64,000 bases of DNA. It comes from Tenacibaculum sp. M341. Lineage in GTDB: Bacteria > Bacteroidota > Bacteroidia > Flavobacteriales > Flavobacteriaceae. The notes beneath the pieces were generated by a model that was not told the origin of the DNA, did no database searches, and saw only the letters and a list, made by a program, of their open reading frames with translations. Position 1 is the stretch's first letter; each line of letters begins with the position of its first letter. The stretch lies in assembly GCF_004337695.1 (NCBI RefSeq), contig NZ_SJXJ01000006.1, positions 124,001 to 188,000 of the forward strand, given 5' to 3'. The position numbers and the translations under genes were made by a program. Below are positions 36,450-46,158 of this stretch, in pieces.

Positions 36450-37151
36450 ATGATAAATAAAAAGGTAGATAGTGTACAAGATGCACTTCAAGGCGTTTCT
36501 AGCGACATGACTTTAATGTTAGGAGGTTTTGGTTTGTGTGGTATACCTGAAAATGCAATCACCGAGTTGGTAAAATTAGGTGTCAATAATTTAACTTGTA
36601 TTTCTAACAATGCAGGGGTTGATGATTTTGGATTAGGACTTTTATTACAAAATCGTCAAATCAAAAAAATGATTTCTTCTTATGTAGGAGAAAATGATGA
36701 ATTTGAGCGTCAGATGCTTTCAGGTGAATTAGAGGTAGAGTTAACTCCTCAAGGAACTTTAGCAGAAAAATGTAGAGCAGCACAAGCTGGTTTTCCTGCA
36801 TTTTATACACCAGCAGGTTACGGTACAGAAGTGGCAGAAGGGAAAGAAACGCGCGAGTTTAATGGTAAAATGTATGTGTTAGAAGAAGCTTTTAAGGCAG
36901 ATTTTGCTTTTGTAAAAGCTTGGAAGGGTGATGCAGCTGGAAATTTAGTTTTTAAAGGAACAGCACGTAATTTTAATCCTAATATGTGTGGAGCTGCTAA
37001 AATTACTGTTGCAGAGGTTGAAGAGCTAGTCCCTGTAGGAACATTAGATCCAAATCAAATTCATATTCCAGGAATTTTTGTTCAACGTATTTTTCAAGGA
37101 ACAGATTACGAAAAAAGAATAGAGCAGCGTACTGTTCGTTCTAAAAATTAA
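36450..37151 (+). CDS. scoA: Succinyl-CoA:3-ketoacid CoA-transferase subunit A
   Basis: A 233-residue alpha subunit of a 3-oxoacid CoA-transferase, which moves CoA from succinyl-CoA to acetoacetate. Typical blocks: [75 protein letters not shown] and [20 protein letters not shown]. The catalytic Glu is in the partner subunit encoded 166 bases downstream. Together they support ketone-body or branched-chain amino-acid catabolism. Confidence 0.93.
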   Translation: MINKKVDSVQDALQGVSSDMTLMLGGFGLCGIPENAITELVKLGVNNLTCISNNAGVDDFGLGLLLQNRQIKKMISSYVGENDEFERQMLSGELEVELTPQGTLAEKCRAAQAGFPAFYTPAGYGTEVAEGKETREFNGKMYVLEEAFKADFAFVKAWKGDAAGNLVFKGTARNFNPNMCGAAKITVAEVEELVPVGTLDPNQIHIPGIFVQRIFQGTDYEKRIEQRTVRSKN

Positions 37152-37317
37152 TGTTAGCCTAATGGCTGGCTTTATGTGAACAATCAGAATTTTATCCAAA
37201 ACCAAACAAACAACTTATTGAAAGTTCAAATGTAATTATTAAGATCATTAGTAAGATAATAGCGACTTCTAGGAGAAAATAATTTTTCGAATTTTCAAAC
37301 TGACACATTAAAGAATT

Positions 37318-37971
37318 ATGCTTGATAAAAACGGAATAGCGAAAAGAATCGCAAAAGAAGTAAAAGACGGTTATTATGTAAACTTAGGAATTGGAATTCC
37401 AACATTAGTAGCCAATTTTGTCCGCGAGGATATAGAAGTAGAATTTCAAAGTGAAAACGGAGTTTTAGGCATGGGACCTTTCCCTTTTGAAGGTGAAGAA
37501 GATGCTGATATTATAAATGCAGGTAAACAAACGATAACAACCTTAGATGGTGCAAGTTTTTTTGATTCTGCAACTAGTTTCTCTATGATTAGAGGAAAAC
37601 ATGTTGATTTAACCATTTTAGGAGCTATGGAAGTAGCAGAAAATGGTGATATAGCCAACTGGAAAATTCCTGGAAAAATGGTAAAAGGTATGGGAGGAGC
37701 AATGGATTTAGTTGCTTCAGCTGAAAATATTATTGTTGCAATGATGCATACCAACAAAAGAGGAGAATCTAAACTATTAAAAAAATGTTCACTACCATTA
37801 ACAGGAGTAGGTTGTGTTACAAAAATAGTAACCAATTTAGCCGTGTTAGAAATTAAAGACAATGCTTTTCATTTAGTTGAAAGAGCTCCCGGAGTAACTG
37901 TTGAAGAAATTAAAGCAGCAACTGAGGGAACTTTGATAGTGAATGGAGAAGTTCCAGAAATGGATATATAA
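37318..37971 (+). CDS. scoB: Succinyl-CoA:3-ketoacid CoA-transferase subunit B
   Basis: A 217-residue beta subunit. The catalytic Glu is in VEFQSENGVLGMGPFP. Other blocks are YYVNLGIGIPTLVANFV, DVSFADL-unlike family loop LDGASFFDSATSFSMIRGKH, GAMEVAENGDIANWKIPGK and MVKGMGGAMDLV. It follows scoA on the same strand, and a strong terminator lies four bases after its stop. The two proteins form one enzyme in the cytoplasm. Confidence 0.93.
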   Translation: MLDKNGIAKRIAKEVKDGYYVNLGIGIPTLVANFVREDIEVEFQSENGVLGMGPFPFEGEEDADIINAGKQTITTLDGASFFDSATSFSMIRGKHVDLTILGAMEVAENGDIANWKIPGKMVKGMGGAMDLVASAENIIVAMMHTNKRGESKLLKKCSLPLTGVGCVTKIVTNLAVLEIKDNAFHLVERAPGVTVEEIKAATEGTLIVNGEVPEMDI

Positions 37972-37974
37972 TTT

Positions 37975-38001
37975 AAAACCTTTCCTTGTGAAAGGTTTTT
38001 T
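37975..38001 (+). terminator. Terminator after scoB
   Basis: Ten-base arms AAAACCTTTC / GAAAGGTTTT (37975-37984, 37990-37999) with a five-base loop and T-run. Confidence 0.88.
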
Positions 38002-38069
38002 ATTCGTTTAATAAAAACTAAATACAAAGAAAACTACTTCTCTTTTATGAGAAGATTACTAAAGGGATT

Positions 38070-38831
38070 ATGAAAGTAGTATCATACAACGTAAACGGAA
38101 TACGTGCAGCATTAAAAAAAGGATTTTTAGATTGGTTACAGCAAGCTAATCCTGATGTAATTTGTATTCAAGAAACAAAAGCACAAAAAGAACAAGTGAA
38201 TACCATGGATTTTGAATTAGCAGGTTATCCATATCAGTATTGGTTTTCTGCAGAGAAAAAAGGGTATTCTGGAGTGGCTATTTTTTGCAAGGAAGAGCCT
38301 AAAAACGTTCAGTATGGTACTGGAATAGCATCTATGGATAATGAAGGTAGAAATGTTCGTGTAGATTACGATGATGTGTCTGTAATGAGTATGTACTTAC
38401 CTTCAGGAACAAATAAAGATAGACTGGATTTTAAATTCAATTATATGGATGAAATTCAGGAGTATGTTACTAATTTAAGACAAGAGATTCCGAATTTAGT
38501 CGTTTGTGGAGACTATAATATTTGTCATGAAGAAATAGATATTCATAATCCAAAAATGAAAGGTGTTTCTGGTTTTTTACCAGAAGAAAGAGAATGGATA
38601 GGTAAATTTATTGATAGTGGTTTTATCGATAGTTTCCGTTTTAAGAATCCAGACAGACAAGAATATTCATGGTGGAGTTATAGAGCTAATGCTAGAGCAA
38701 ATAATAAAGGTTGGCGTTTAGATTATTGTATGGTTTCTGAACCATTAAAAGAGAAAATTTCAAGAGCTTATATTCTACCAGAAGCTAAACATTCAGATCA
38801 CTGTCCTGTTGCTGTAGAATTTAATTTTTAG
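38070..38831 (+). CDS. xth: Exodeoxyribonuclease III (AP endonuclease)
   Basis: A 253-residue Mg-dependent nuclease of the exonuclease III/APE1 family acting at abasic sites in base-excision repair. N7 in SYNVNGIRAA, the Glu of DVICIQETKAQ, the Asp/Asn pair in VVCGDYNICHEEIDIHNPK, the W-rich substrate loop YSWWSYRANARANNKGWRLD and the terminal SDHCPV dyad are intact. The start codon lies within AAGGGATTATG, which is complementary over ten bases to the ATAATCCCTT motif of small RNA units 2-4. Confidence 0.95.
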   Translation: MKVVSYNVNGIRAALKKGFLDWLQQANPDVICIQETKAQKEQVNTMDFELAGYPYQYWFSAEKKGYSGVAIFCKEEPKNVQYGTGIASMDNEGRNVRVDYDDVSVMSMYLPSGTNKDRLDFKFNYMDEIQEYVTNLRQEIPNLVVCGDYNICHEEIDIHNPKMKGVSGFLPEEREWIGKFIDSGFIDSFRFKNPDRQEYSWWSYRANARANNKGWRLDYCMVSEPLKEKISRAYILPEAKHSDHCPVAVEFNF

Positions 38832-38848
38832 TATCATTGAAATCTCTT

Positions 38849-40168
38849 ATGAAGAAGTTTTTTGTTATAACCATTTTTAGTGTAAGTAGCTTATTTGCTC
38901 AAAATACACCTATAGATACAACGGCTGTTAAAGAAATAGTAAAAGAAGAAGTCGTTGTAGATTCTTTACCTGTAAAAAAAGAGGTAAAAAAAGAACTATA
39001 TACAACCGACGATTTAAAAATAATGGACAGTCTTTTAGTAGAAGCTAAATTTAAATCGCCATTATTTGATACAATTCCGTATTTAATCAACGATAAAGAT
39101 ATTGTTTCAACAGTAACGCCAGTTGTTACTCCAGAACTTTTAAAGGAACGATTATCAGAAATTAATGATACAACTCCGTTTAATTTAGAGTTCAATCCAG
39201 CATTAGCTAAAGTAATTAATAACTACTTAAAATATCGAAAAAAGTATTATCCAGTACTTATGTCGAGAGCTAAGTATTACTTTCCAATGTTTGAACGCTA
39301 TTTAGATCAGTTTGACATCCCTTTGGAGATGAAGTATTTAGCAATTGTAGAATCTGCCTTACGACCTAAAGCAAAATCTAGAGTAGGAGCAACTGGGTTG
39401 TGGCAGTTTATGTATGGAACTGGTAAACAATTTAAATTGGCTGTTAATTCATACGTAGACGAAAGGCAAGACCCTGTTAAATCAACAATTGCTGCGTGTA
39501 AATACTTGACTTATTTATATGATTTTTTTAATGATTGGGACTTAGCCTTAGCGGCATATAATTCTGGTCCAGGAAATGTGTTAAAAGCAATTAAAAGATC
39601 TGGTGGTTATAGAAACTACTGGAATATTCGTCCTTTTTTGCCTAGAGAAACAGCTGGATACGTGCCTGCATTTTATGCAACTATGTATATTTTTAAATAT
39701 GCATTAGAATTAGGAATTTATCCTGAAACACCAAAGATTTATAATTTCCAAACAGATACTGTTCAGGTTAAACGTACTATCTTCTTTAATCAGATTGCTG
39801 AAAAAACTGGTGTTTATGATGAAATGCTATCTTTTTTAAATCCACAATATAAATTAGATATCATACCATACATCAAAAAGAAGAAATTTACGGTTAGATT
39901 GCCTAGAAATAAAGTGATAGATTTTTTAGATAAAGAAAAAGAAATTTATGCTTTAGCTCAAGCTGAAGATTCATTGAGAGAAAAACCTTTGCCTAAGTAT
40001 TTTGAAATGGATAAAAGAATACGCTATAAGGTACGTTCAGGTGATTATTTAGGTAAAATAGCAATGAAATTTGGAGTAAGAGTAAAAGATATTAAAAGAT
40101 GGAATAACATGCGTAATACAAAGCTTAGAATTGGACAGCGCTTGTATATTTATCCACGAAGAATGTAG
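38849..40168 (+). CDS. Membrane-exported lytic transglycosylase with LysM domain (MltD-like)
   Basis: A 439-residue peptidoglycan-cleaving enzyme. Start placed at 38849 (MKKFFVITIFSVSSLFAQ, a signal peptide); a TTG 12 bases earlier is less likely. The SLT domain (about 135-285) has MKYLAIVESALRPKAKSRVG with the catalytic Glu, GATGLWQFMYGTGKQFKL and LAAYNSGPGNVLKAIKRSGG. A single C-terminal LysM (YKVRSGDYLGKIAMKFGVRV, then KRWNNMRNTKLRIGQRLYIY) should anchor it to cell wall. Periplasmic; likely involved in wall remodelling. Confidence 0.92.
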   Translation: MKKFFVITIFSVSSLFAQNTPIDTTAVKEIVKEEVVVDSLPVKKEVKKELYTTDDLKIMDSLLVEAKFKSPLFDTIPYLINDKDIVSTVTPVVTPELLKERLSEINDTTPFNLEFNPALAKVINNYLKYRKKYYPVLMSRAKYYFPMFERYLDQFDIPLEMKYLAIVESALRPKAKSRVGATGLWQFMYGTGKQFKLAVNSYVDERQDPVKSTIAACKYLTYLYDFFNDWDLALAAYNSGPGNVLKAIKRSGGYRNYWNIRPFLPRETAGYVPAFYATMYIFKYALELGIYPETPKIYNFQTDTVQVKRTIFFNQIAEKTGVYDEMLSFLNPQYKLDIIPYIKKKKFTVRLPRNKVIDFLDKEKEIYALAQAEDSLREKPLPKYFEMDKRIRYKVRSGDYLGKIAMKFGVRVKDIKRWNNMRNTKLRIGQRLYIYPRRM

Positions 40169-40271
40169 TTCGTTTTTAATTATAAATTATTTTTGATCAT
40201 TTAAAAACGAAAACATCCGAAATGGAATACTTTTTGAATAACTCACCTAAACTTAATATAAAAAACGAATT

Positions 40272-41261
40272 ATGAAACAAATACTAGCGGCTTTAATAGT
40301 GCTTTTACAGTTAGTGAGCTGTAATAGTTCTGGAGGAAAAGATTACGTATTACCTACATCAACAGGAAATACTAATAAAATTTTAGTAGTAATGAAAAGC
40401 TCAAACTGGTTAAGTAAACCAGGAGATGAAATTAGGGCTGCATTTGGAGAACATCAAGTAGGGTTACCACAACCTGAAACATTGTTATCAGTATCGCAAA
40501 TAGATCCATCAGGGTTTAAAAATTTCATGCGTAATAATAAAGCGATTTTATTATTTCAAAAATCAGATTCGAACAGCATTTCTATTGTTAGAGATAAATA
40601 TGCAGAACCTCAGGTAATTGTTGTTGCAACTGCCAAAAATGAAGAAGGAATGATTGATTTAATCAAAAATAGAGGTAGTGAAATCATGCAGGTTTTCAAA
40701 AAAGAAGATATTAAGTTTATTCAAAATATTTTTGCTAAAGAAAGATTAGATCATACTCAGTTTAAAACGATCAAAAATTTAGGAATTGATATTACAATTC
40801 CAAGTCGTTATCGTTTAGTTGATGATACAGGTGATTTTTTATGGTTAAGACAACATTTAAAAAGTGGAATTGCTAGAGGTGACGGAAGTAATAATATTCT
40901 AATCTATAGTGTGCCTTTAAAAGACGAAGCTACTATTGCTGATAACATTACAGCAGTACGAGATAGTATAGGACAAAAGTACATACCAGGTAGTAAAGAA
41001 GGAATGTATATGATTACTGAGCAAGCGTATACTCCTTTTACTTATGAAGCTGAAATAGATGGAAAGAAAGCCTTTGAAACTAGAGGTAAATGGGAAGTTA
41101 AAAATGATTTTATGGCAGGACCATTTTTAAATTACACAGTTGTTGATAAGAAGAATAACAGGTTAATTGTTTTTGAAGGATTTACTTACGCTCCTTCAGT
41201 AAACAAAAGGGATTTTATATTTGAATTAGAATCCATAGGTAAATCTTTAAAAATAAAATAG
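40272..41261 (+). CDS. DUF4837 family lipoprotein
   Basis: A 329-residue lipoprotein. The signal MKQILAALIVLLQLVSCNSS has lipobox Cys17. DUF4837 features are present: NKILVVMKSSNWLSKPGDEI and RAAFGEHQVGLPQPETLLSV, plus LGIDITIPSRYRLVDDTGDF, FLWLRQHL and GKWEVKNDFMAGPFLNYTV. The family is restricted to Bacteroidota and its function is not known. It follows the transglycosylase gene by about 100 bases and shares its terminator region with the convergent secreted-protein gene. Confidence 0.85.
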   Translation: MKQILAALIVLLQLVSCNSSGGKDYVLPTSTGNTNKILVVMKSSNWLSKPGDEIRAAFGEHQVGLPQPETLLSVSQIDPSGFKNFMRNNKAILLFQKSDSNSISIVRDKYAEPQVIVVATAKNEEGMIDLIKNRGSEIMQVFKKEDIKFIQNIFAKERLDHTQFKTIKNLGIDITIPSRYRLVDDTGDFLWLRQHLKSGIARGDGSNNILIYSVPLKDEATIADNITAVRDSIGQKYIPGSKEGMYMITEQAYTPFTYEAEIDGKKAFETRGKWEVKNDFMAGPFLNYTVVDKKNNRLIVFEGFTYAPSVNKRDFIFELESIGKSLKIK

Positions 41262-41271
41262 TTTGTAAATT

Positions 41272-41308
41272 AAAAGGCTTAATAATTTTAAATTATTAAG
41301 CCTTTTTT
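41272..41308. terminator. Bidirectional terminator
   Basis: A near-perfect palindrome of about 35 bases, arms starting AAAAGGCTTAATAATTT and ending AAATTATTAAGCCTTTT, between convergent genes. Confidence 0.88.
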
Positions 41309-41324
41309 ATAGAGGAAAATATTA

Positions 41325-44063
41325 TTATTTTTTTATAAACTTAGTTGTTTTTAATATTGCTCCTTTATTGCTCACTAGATTCATTAAATACATTCCTGAG
41401 CTGTATTTTTCAATGTTTAAATTATAAACATTCTTAGAATTATTATTAAGCTTAACTTTTTCAATGATCATTCCATTTAGGTTTGAAATTATTATTTCTG
41501 ACAGATCAGATTTAGCCTCAATTATATTTAAGTTAATTGTTAGGTTTTTACTACTTGGGTTTGGAAACAAGAAAGAGCTCGTATCACTTGATAATACGTT
41601 GTTTGTAGAGTTAAGATTTGAAGGAATATAGTTTTTAATATAAATTTTAAATTTAATCCCTTTAGTAACTGCTGTTATTCTATCAGACATGTACTCTGTA
41701 AACTCAACATAATAGCCTTTACTGTTATTTTTTATCTCATATCTTTCAAGTAATTGCTCTTCTAATTCTTGTCTGTTTTCAAAACGATAAACTCTTTTAA
41801 GAAAAGGTGTTTTCTTAGGTGCATAATGAGCAAATTTACTTTTACCTATTTGATCAATTACTTCTCCTTCAATAGAGAATTCAAAATCTCCATTTAAATC
41901 CAATTCGTTATCAATAGTTTCAGACTTTATAAAACGTATTCTAGGGTTTTGTGAAGGAGTTACATCTTTTACAATAATTTGTCCGTCTGTATTATTACTG
42001 TAAGGTTTGAAATTTGAAGGACTATTTAGCCATCTAACTTTATTAAATATAAAACGAGCATTAGAGTTATTTGCTGAAGTATTACTTGTAAGCGTATTGT
42101 TTACATTAACTCCTTTGTCTTTATAATTGTAAAATGTTATGTTATGAAAATTCAAATTATCATTATCCTTTTGAATTAAAGCTCCAGTAGTGTTTTGTCT
42201 TCTAGTATTTTCATTTGCATGAAATTTAGAGTCTTTTATCAAATAACCAAAATTTGTTGAAATGTAAATACCAAAACGATCTGCATTCCATACTAACATG
42301 TTAGATACAACTGAGCTTACCCTATTAAAAGCACCAGAGGTAGATCTGTTTTGAGATTTAAAACCATCGGCACAGTTAAAAGCAATATTTCCATCAAAAC
42401 GAATAAATGGAGCAGCAGTTCTTACTACTGTTTCTTTAAAAGGAAATGGGTTGATTTTTCCATTTTCTTCAAATACTTTAGTGTCAAGTTCGTCAGCAAC
42501 TCTTACATTTACACCACTACCTTGATAATGATATGCAGCACTAACTGAAGAAGCAACATTATCAACCATTTCAATAGCTCTACCTTGAAGGGCATATGCA
42601 GAAGGGGTTTTAAAATCATCATCAATGATTTCTCTTAAATATCTACGAATTCTGTCTGTTAACGGAATACCGTTTGGAGCATTATTAATTCTTTTTGGAG
42701 CACCACCAGTAACAAAGTTATTTTTCCAAATACCAGTTTCTGAGCCACTTTCAGCAACCATTCCTCCTCCTTGAATTTGTAGAACAACATTATCACTAAA
42801 ATCCGCATGACTATCATGATGAACCATTCCCCAACCTGGAGAACCCCATACAACATTACCTTTAGCTATAATTAAGTTTTCTTTATTTTGACCTCTAAGT
42901 GTTTTATGAAAATGAAGAGCATACCTACCTCTTTGATTTTCAATTTTAGATGGATCTGTTTCTGGTTCGTTTACAAAAGAAGATAAATTCACTTCTGTTT
43001 TATCACCAGAGCCAGTAACTACAGGAGTTCCAATTTTTAAATCATCTAAAATATTTACTTTGTTAGTTCTACCTAAATCTTTAAAAGACGTATTTTTAAT
43101 TACTACATCACCATTAAACATAAACATAACATGTCCTCTTCTAGTATGATTTTCTTCAATACTTGTGTGGTAAGATTTAATACTGATACTTCTTGTTAAG
43201 TTAGCAACGTAAGTATAATAGTTTGTACCCTCCAATTTAACACCTTTATGATTTTTTCGAGTTCTTTCTTTCAAAATAATAGTATTACCTGAAATTTCTT
43301 TAACTTCTATTATTTCATTATCATTAATGTTTTCAGTTCCAGAAATTAAAACAAGATCACCTTTTTTCCATCCTTCAGGTATTTTTTTTAACTGAATTCT
43401 GTTTTGATTTTGTAAAATATCAGAAGAACTTTCAGAAAAATCTAATTTATCCTTTCCGCTTATTCTAACTTTACCCCAAGTCATAAGACTTATAGATGCT
43501 TGCTTAGGATCCCATTTATATCTTCCCAGTACTCCTGATCCATCTGAAGGTAATTTATTTCCAAAATGATTAGTTACTGGTTTATTATCACTGTAGTGTG
43601 CTTTAGCATTTTCGTTCCATTGAACACCTCCTATTTTATCATTCTTTTTCTTTTGAATGTCAAAAGGTTTTAAGATGATTTCCATATTCGCACTGTTAAA
43701 TTCAGAAGCATTTATGTTTAGAAATGAGTTTCGTCCTCCTAAAAAAGAGTCAACAATGAGTTTCCTTTTTTTGTTGTCAGACGTACTAGTAAAGAAAGTA
43801 CCATCATTTCTTATTAAAAAAATGTGTTGATTAGAGTTTACATCATAATTTACTCTTATTCCTTCAGGTATCCATACAATTGCTCCTAGTTTAGGAACAC
43901 TATTGGAAGACCATGTTGTAGGGTTAGACCATTTTCCATTTTTTATAGCCTTGTGTGTAACCGTATTCTCTGGTATCATTTTTTCGAACTGTGCATTTCC
44001 TGAGAAAAAGAATAATAGTAAAAGACTCAGTAAGCAATACTTAATGTGTTTATTTATTTTCAT
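41325..44063 (-). CDS. Secreted G8-domain/beta-helix protein with T9SS type A sorting domain
   Basis: A 912-residue secreted protein. Signal peptide to about residue 25 (LLLLFFFSGNAQ), then a G8-type region (NGKWSNPTTWSSNSVPKLGA, VWIPEGIRVNYDVNSNQ) and GGVQWNENAKAHYSDNKPV, followed by a right-handed beta-helix (about 300-700: RYALHFHKTLRGQ, GWGMVHHDSHADFSDNVVLQ). The last 80 residues, with FLFPNPSSKNLTINL and YSSGMYLMNLVSNKGAILKT, form a type A C-terminal sorting domain, so the protein should be exported by the type IX system. G8 proteins include animal CEMIP (hyaluronan binding); a polysaccharide substrate is plausible but inferred. Confidence 0.88.
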   Translation of the reverse strand: MKINKHIKYCLLSLLLLFFFSGNAQFEKMIPENTVTHKAIKNGKWSNPTTWSSNSVPKLGAIVWIPEGIRVNYDVNSNQHIFLIRNDGTFFTSTSDNKKRKLIVDSFLGGRNSFLNINASEFNSANMEIILKPFDIQKKKNDKIGGVQWNENAKAHYSDNKPVTNHFGNKLPSDGSGVLGRYKWDPKQASISLMTWGKVRISGKDKLDFSESSSDILQNQNRIQLKKIPEGWKKGDLVLISGTENINDNEIIEVKEISGNTIILKERTRKNHKGVKLEGTNYYTYVANLTRSISIKSYHTSIEENHTRRGHVMFMFNGDVVIKNTSFKDLGRTNKVNILDDLKIGTPVVTGSGDKTEVNLSSFVNEPETDPSKIENQRGRYALHFHKTLRGQNKENLIIAKGNVVWGSPGWGMVHHDSHADFSDNVVLQIQGGGMVAESGSETGIWKNNFVTGGAPKRINNAPNGIPLTDRIRRYLREIIDDDFKTPSAYALQGRAIEMVDNVASSVSAAYHYQGSGVNVRVADELDTKVFEENGKINPFPFKETVVRTAAPFIRFDGNIAFNCADGFKSQNRSTSGAFNRVSSVVSNMLVWNADRFGIYISTNFGYLIKDSKFHANENTRRQNTTGALIQKDNDNLNFHNITFYNYKDKGVNVNNTLTSNTSANNSNARFIFNKVRWLNSPSNFKPYSNNTDGQIIVKDVTPSQNPRIRFIKSETIDNELDLNGDFEFSIEGEVIDQIGKSKFAHYAPKKTPFLKRVYRFENRQELEEQLLERYEIKNNSKGYYVEFTEYMSDRITAVTKGIKFKIYIKNYIPSNLNSTNNVLSSDTSSFLFPNPSSKNLTINLNIIEAKSDLSEIIISNLNGMIIEKVKLNNNSKNVYNLNIEKYSSGMYLMNLVSNKGAILKTTKFIKK

Positions 44064-44371
44064 TTTTTAAACTTTAGTTTTAGGGGTAAACAATCTAATT
44101 TAACTTTCAAGAAAATTGTTTCAAGATAAATTAGTGTTTGTTAAAATTGTTTTTCTAACAGATTGTTAAAACAGTAAAATGATCATGATAAGTTTTAAAA
44201 CTGGACAGCAAATCTACATTGATTAAAGTTTAAAGAGATAAAATAAAGGTGTACATTAAGTGTATTTTTGTTTTACAAAAAAATAATTAGTTATATAAAA
44301 AGTATACTTTTTTATTTAAACAGACGTTTTCTAAAACATTTATAATCAAAATAATCCCCAAAAAATATCGA
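44064..44371. other. Divergent intergenic region of the G8 protein and TPR regulator genes
   Basis: About 308 bases. On the plus strand it has a minus-7 box TATTTTTG (44263-44270), a 16-base perfect palindrome AAAAAGTATACTTTTT (44297-44312) just downstream of the predicted start, and ATAATCCCC (44351-44359) 12 bases before the regulator ATG. The minus-strand promoter was not identified. Confidence 0.55.
44263..44312 (+). promoter_or_regulatory. Promoter box and palindromic candidate operator of the TPR regulator
   Basis: TATTTTTG at 44263-44270 predicts transcription from about 44277; the AAAAAGTATACTTTTT palindrome lies about 20 bases downstream and could be an operator or an RNA hairpin. 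Confidence 0.4.
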
Positions 44372-46093
44372 ATGAAAGTTTACTTTTTTAAAGTAGTGCC
44401 TACTGCTTTGTCTATTAAAAAACATTATTTCCTTTGGGCTTTACTACTATTTAAAGTCTGTACAAGTTTCAGTCAAAAAGGAAAACATTATAAACAAATT
44501 GATAGCTTAATAAAATTATCTAAAAAAGATAGAGGTAAGTTTAAATTACTCAAGAAGGCATATGATTTATCCAGTACTTATAATTACACAAGAGGTAAAA
44601 TAGCCTCTAGTAATTTTATTGGTGAGTATTATTTGCATTTTAAACAATACGATAGTGCTTTTTATTATTTAGAAAAAGCAAATGAACTAATAGAGAAAAA
44701 ACAAAAATTTAAAAGGTTTTTTAAAAAGGTACTGACAAATAAAGCTAAAATTTTTGCTAAGAAAGGATTTTATACAAGAGCACTTTTTTTATATAGAAAG
44801 GCTTATAAAGTATCTCTGAATAATAAAATGAAAGATACTCTATTGTTAAAGTTGAATATTTTTAAAATGTTTAATGAGTTAGGAAAACATGAGAGAGTAA
44901 TTGAAAGATTAACAGAGTTAGAAGGTAAGTTTATTAGAGGAGCCAAAAAGAATAAATTAATTTTAAGTAAGTATTATTTGACATTATCTGAAGGTTTTAA
45001 AAAGAACAAAGATTTCTCTAATGCTTTAAAAGTTATAAATAAAAATATAACTAAACTTAAAGGGATTCAGTATAAAAAACATTTTCACCTATCATTACTT
45101 AAAAAAGCTGAATTGTATTTACTTTCAGATAGCTTAAAAAAAGCAAAAAATATATTGATAACCTTTCTTAAAGAATATAAGCCTAAAACAGATAAAGAAT
45201 CATTAGTTCAATACTATAAACTAAAAGGAAAGTTGCATTGTAGTTTTAATAAGTTTTCTATTTCTAATAGTTATTACGATAGTTTAATAAGTATTTCTTA
45301 TTTAGAACCTAAGGTTTTGGCGAGTGCATATAAATCAAAATTTTATAATTATCGTAATTTAAACAAGATTGACGAAGCAAATGCATCTATTCTTTCGTAT
45401 ATGTTGGTTAATGATAGCTTACAGAAAGTAAAAGATAAAGATATTTTAAGTTATTATAATTCTGATTTACGCTTTGTTAAAGAGAGAAAACATAAAAATG
45501 AATTAACAATCAAAAATAAAAAACAGCAATTAAATATCATTATTTTATCATTAGTGCTAGTTTGTGTTTTGTCTTTTTTAATAATTCTATTGATTTATAA
45601 GAAATATTCTAAAAGTAAAACAGAAATAAAGGAGCTCAAAATAAACGAAAAGAAAATTTTAGAAGATCATATAAAATTGAGAGAGGAGGAGTTAATCATT
45701 ACAGCAAGTTCAATAAAAGAACAGAATGAGAAAATAAAGTCAATTAAAAAACTATTAAAAGAAGCCATTAAAAACAATGATTATAAAAATTTGAATGGGA
45801 TAAATAATTCTCTCGATAGTTTGTTAGATAGCTCTTCAGGGATTTCCTTAATTTATGAAAAGTTAGAATCCAGATATCCAAATTTGGCAATCATATTAAA
45901 GAATAATTATCCTCATTTATCTGCTAACGATATAAAACATTGTCTACTGTTAAAACTAAATTTGAGTATAAAAGATTGTTCTCAATTGTTAAATGTATCT
46001 GATCATGCTATAAAAATGGCAAGGAAACGAATAAAGAAAAAAATGGAATTGCCTGAAGAAGTTAGGTTGAAAGAGTTTTTAAATGATCTTTGA
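44372..46093 (+). CDS. Membrane-anchored TPR protein with C-terminal helix-turn-helix
   Basis: A 573-residue regulator of a layout common in Flavobacteria. Export signal near the start (WALLLFKVCTSFSQ), TPR-like repeats (about 50-345, e.g. YDSAFYYLEKANELIEKKQK), one transmembrane helix (about 385-405, IIILSLVLVCVLSFLIILLI), a coiled coil (about 410-480) and a cytoplasmic C-terminal DNA-binding domain: LSANDIKHCLLLKLNLSIKD, CSQLLNVSDHAIKMARKRIK. The HTH resembles LuxR-like effector domains. It sits between two minus-strand genes for secreted beta-helix proteins, which it may control (inference). Confidence 0.85.
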   Translation: MKVYFFKVVPTALSIKKHYFLWALLLFKVCTSFSQKGKHYKQIDSLIKLSKKDRGKFKLLKKAYDLSSTYNYTRGKIASSNFIGEYYLHFKQYDSAFYYLEKANELIEKKQKFKRFFKKVLTNKAKIFAKKGFYTRALFLYRKAYKVSLNNKMKDTLLLKLNIFKMFNELGKHERVIERLTELEGKFIRGAKKNKLILSKYYLTLSEGFKKNKDFSNALKVINKNITKLKGIQYKKHFHLSLLKKAELYLLSDSLKKAKNILITFLKEYKPKTDKESLVQYYKLKGKLHCSFNKFSISNSYYDSLISISYLEPKVLASAYKSKFYNYRNLNKIDEANASILSYMLVNDSLQKVKDKDILSYYNSDLRFVKERKHKNELTIKNKKQQLNIIILSLVLVCVLSFLIILLIYKKYSKSKTEIKELKINEKKILEDHIKLREEELIITASSIKEQNEKIKSIKKLLKEAIKNNDYKNLNGINNSLDSLLDSSSGISLIYEKLESRYPNLAIILKNNYPHLSANDIKHCLLLKLNLSIKDCSQLLNVSDHAIKMARKRIKKKMELPEEVRLKEFLNDL

Positions 46094-46106
46094 AAATTAA
46101 ATAAAA

Positions 46107-46140
46107 GAAAAGGTAATCTTACTAAAGATTACCTTTTTTT
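46107..46140. terminator. Bidirectional terminator
   Basis: Perfect 12-base arms AAAGGTAATCTT / AAGATTACCTTT (46109-46120, 46125-46136) with an ACTA loop; A-rich before and T-rich after, between convergent genes. Confidence 0.88.
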
Positions 46141-46158
46141 ATTGAGTGTATTGTTAAT

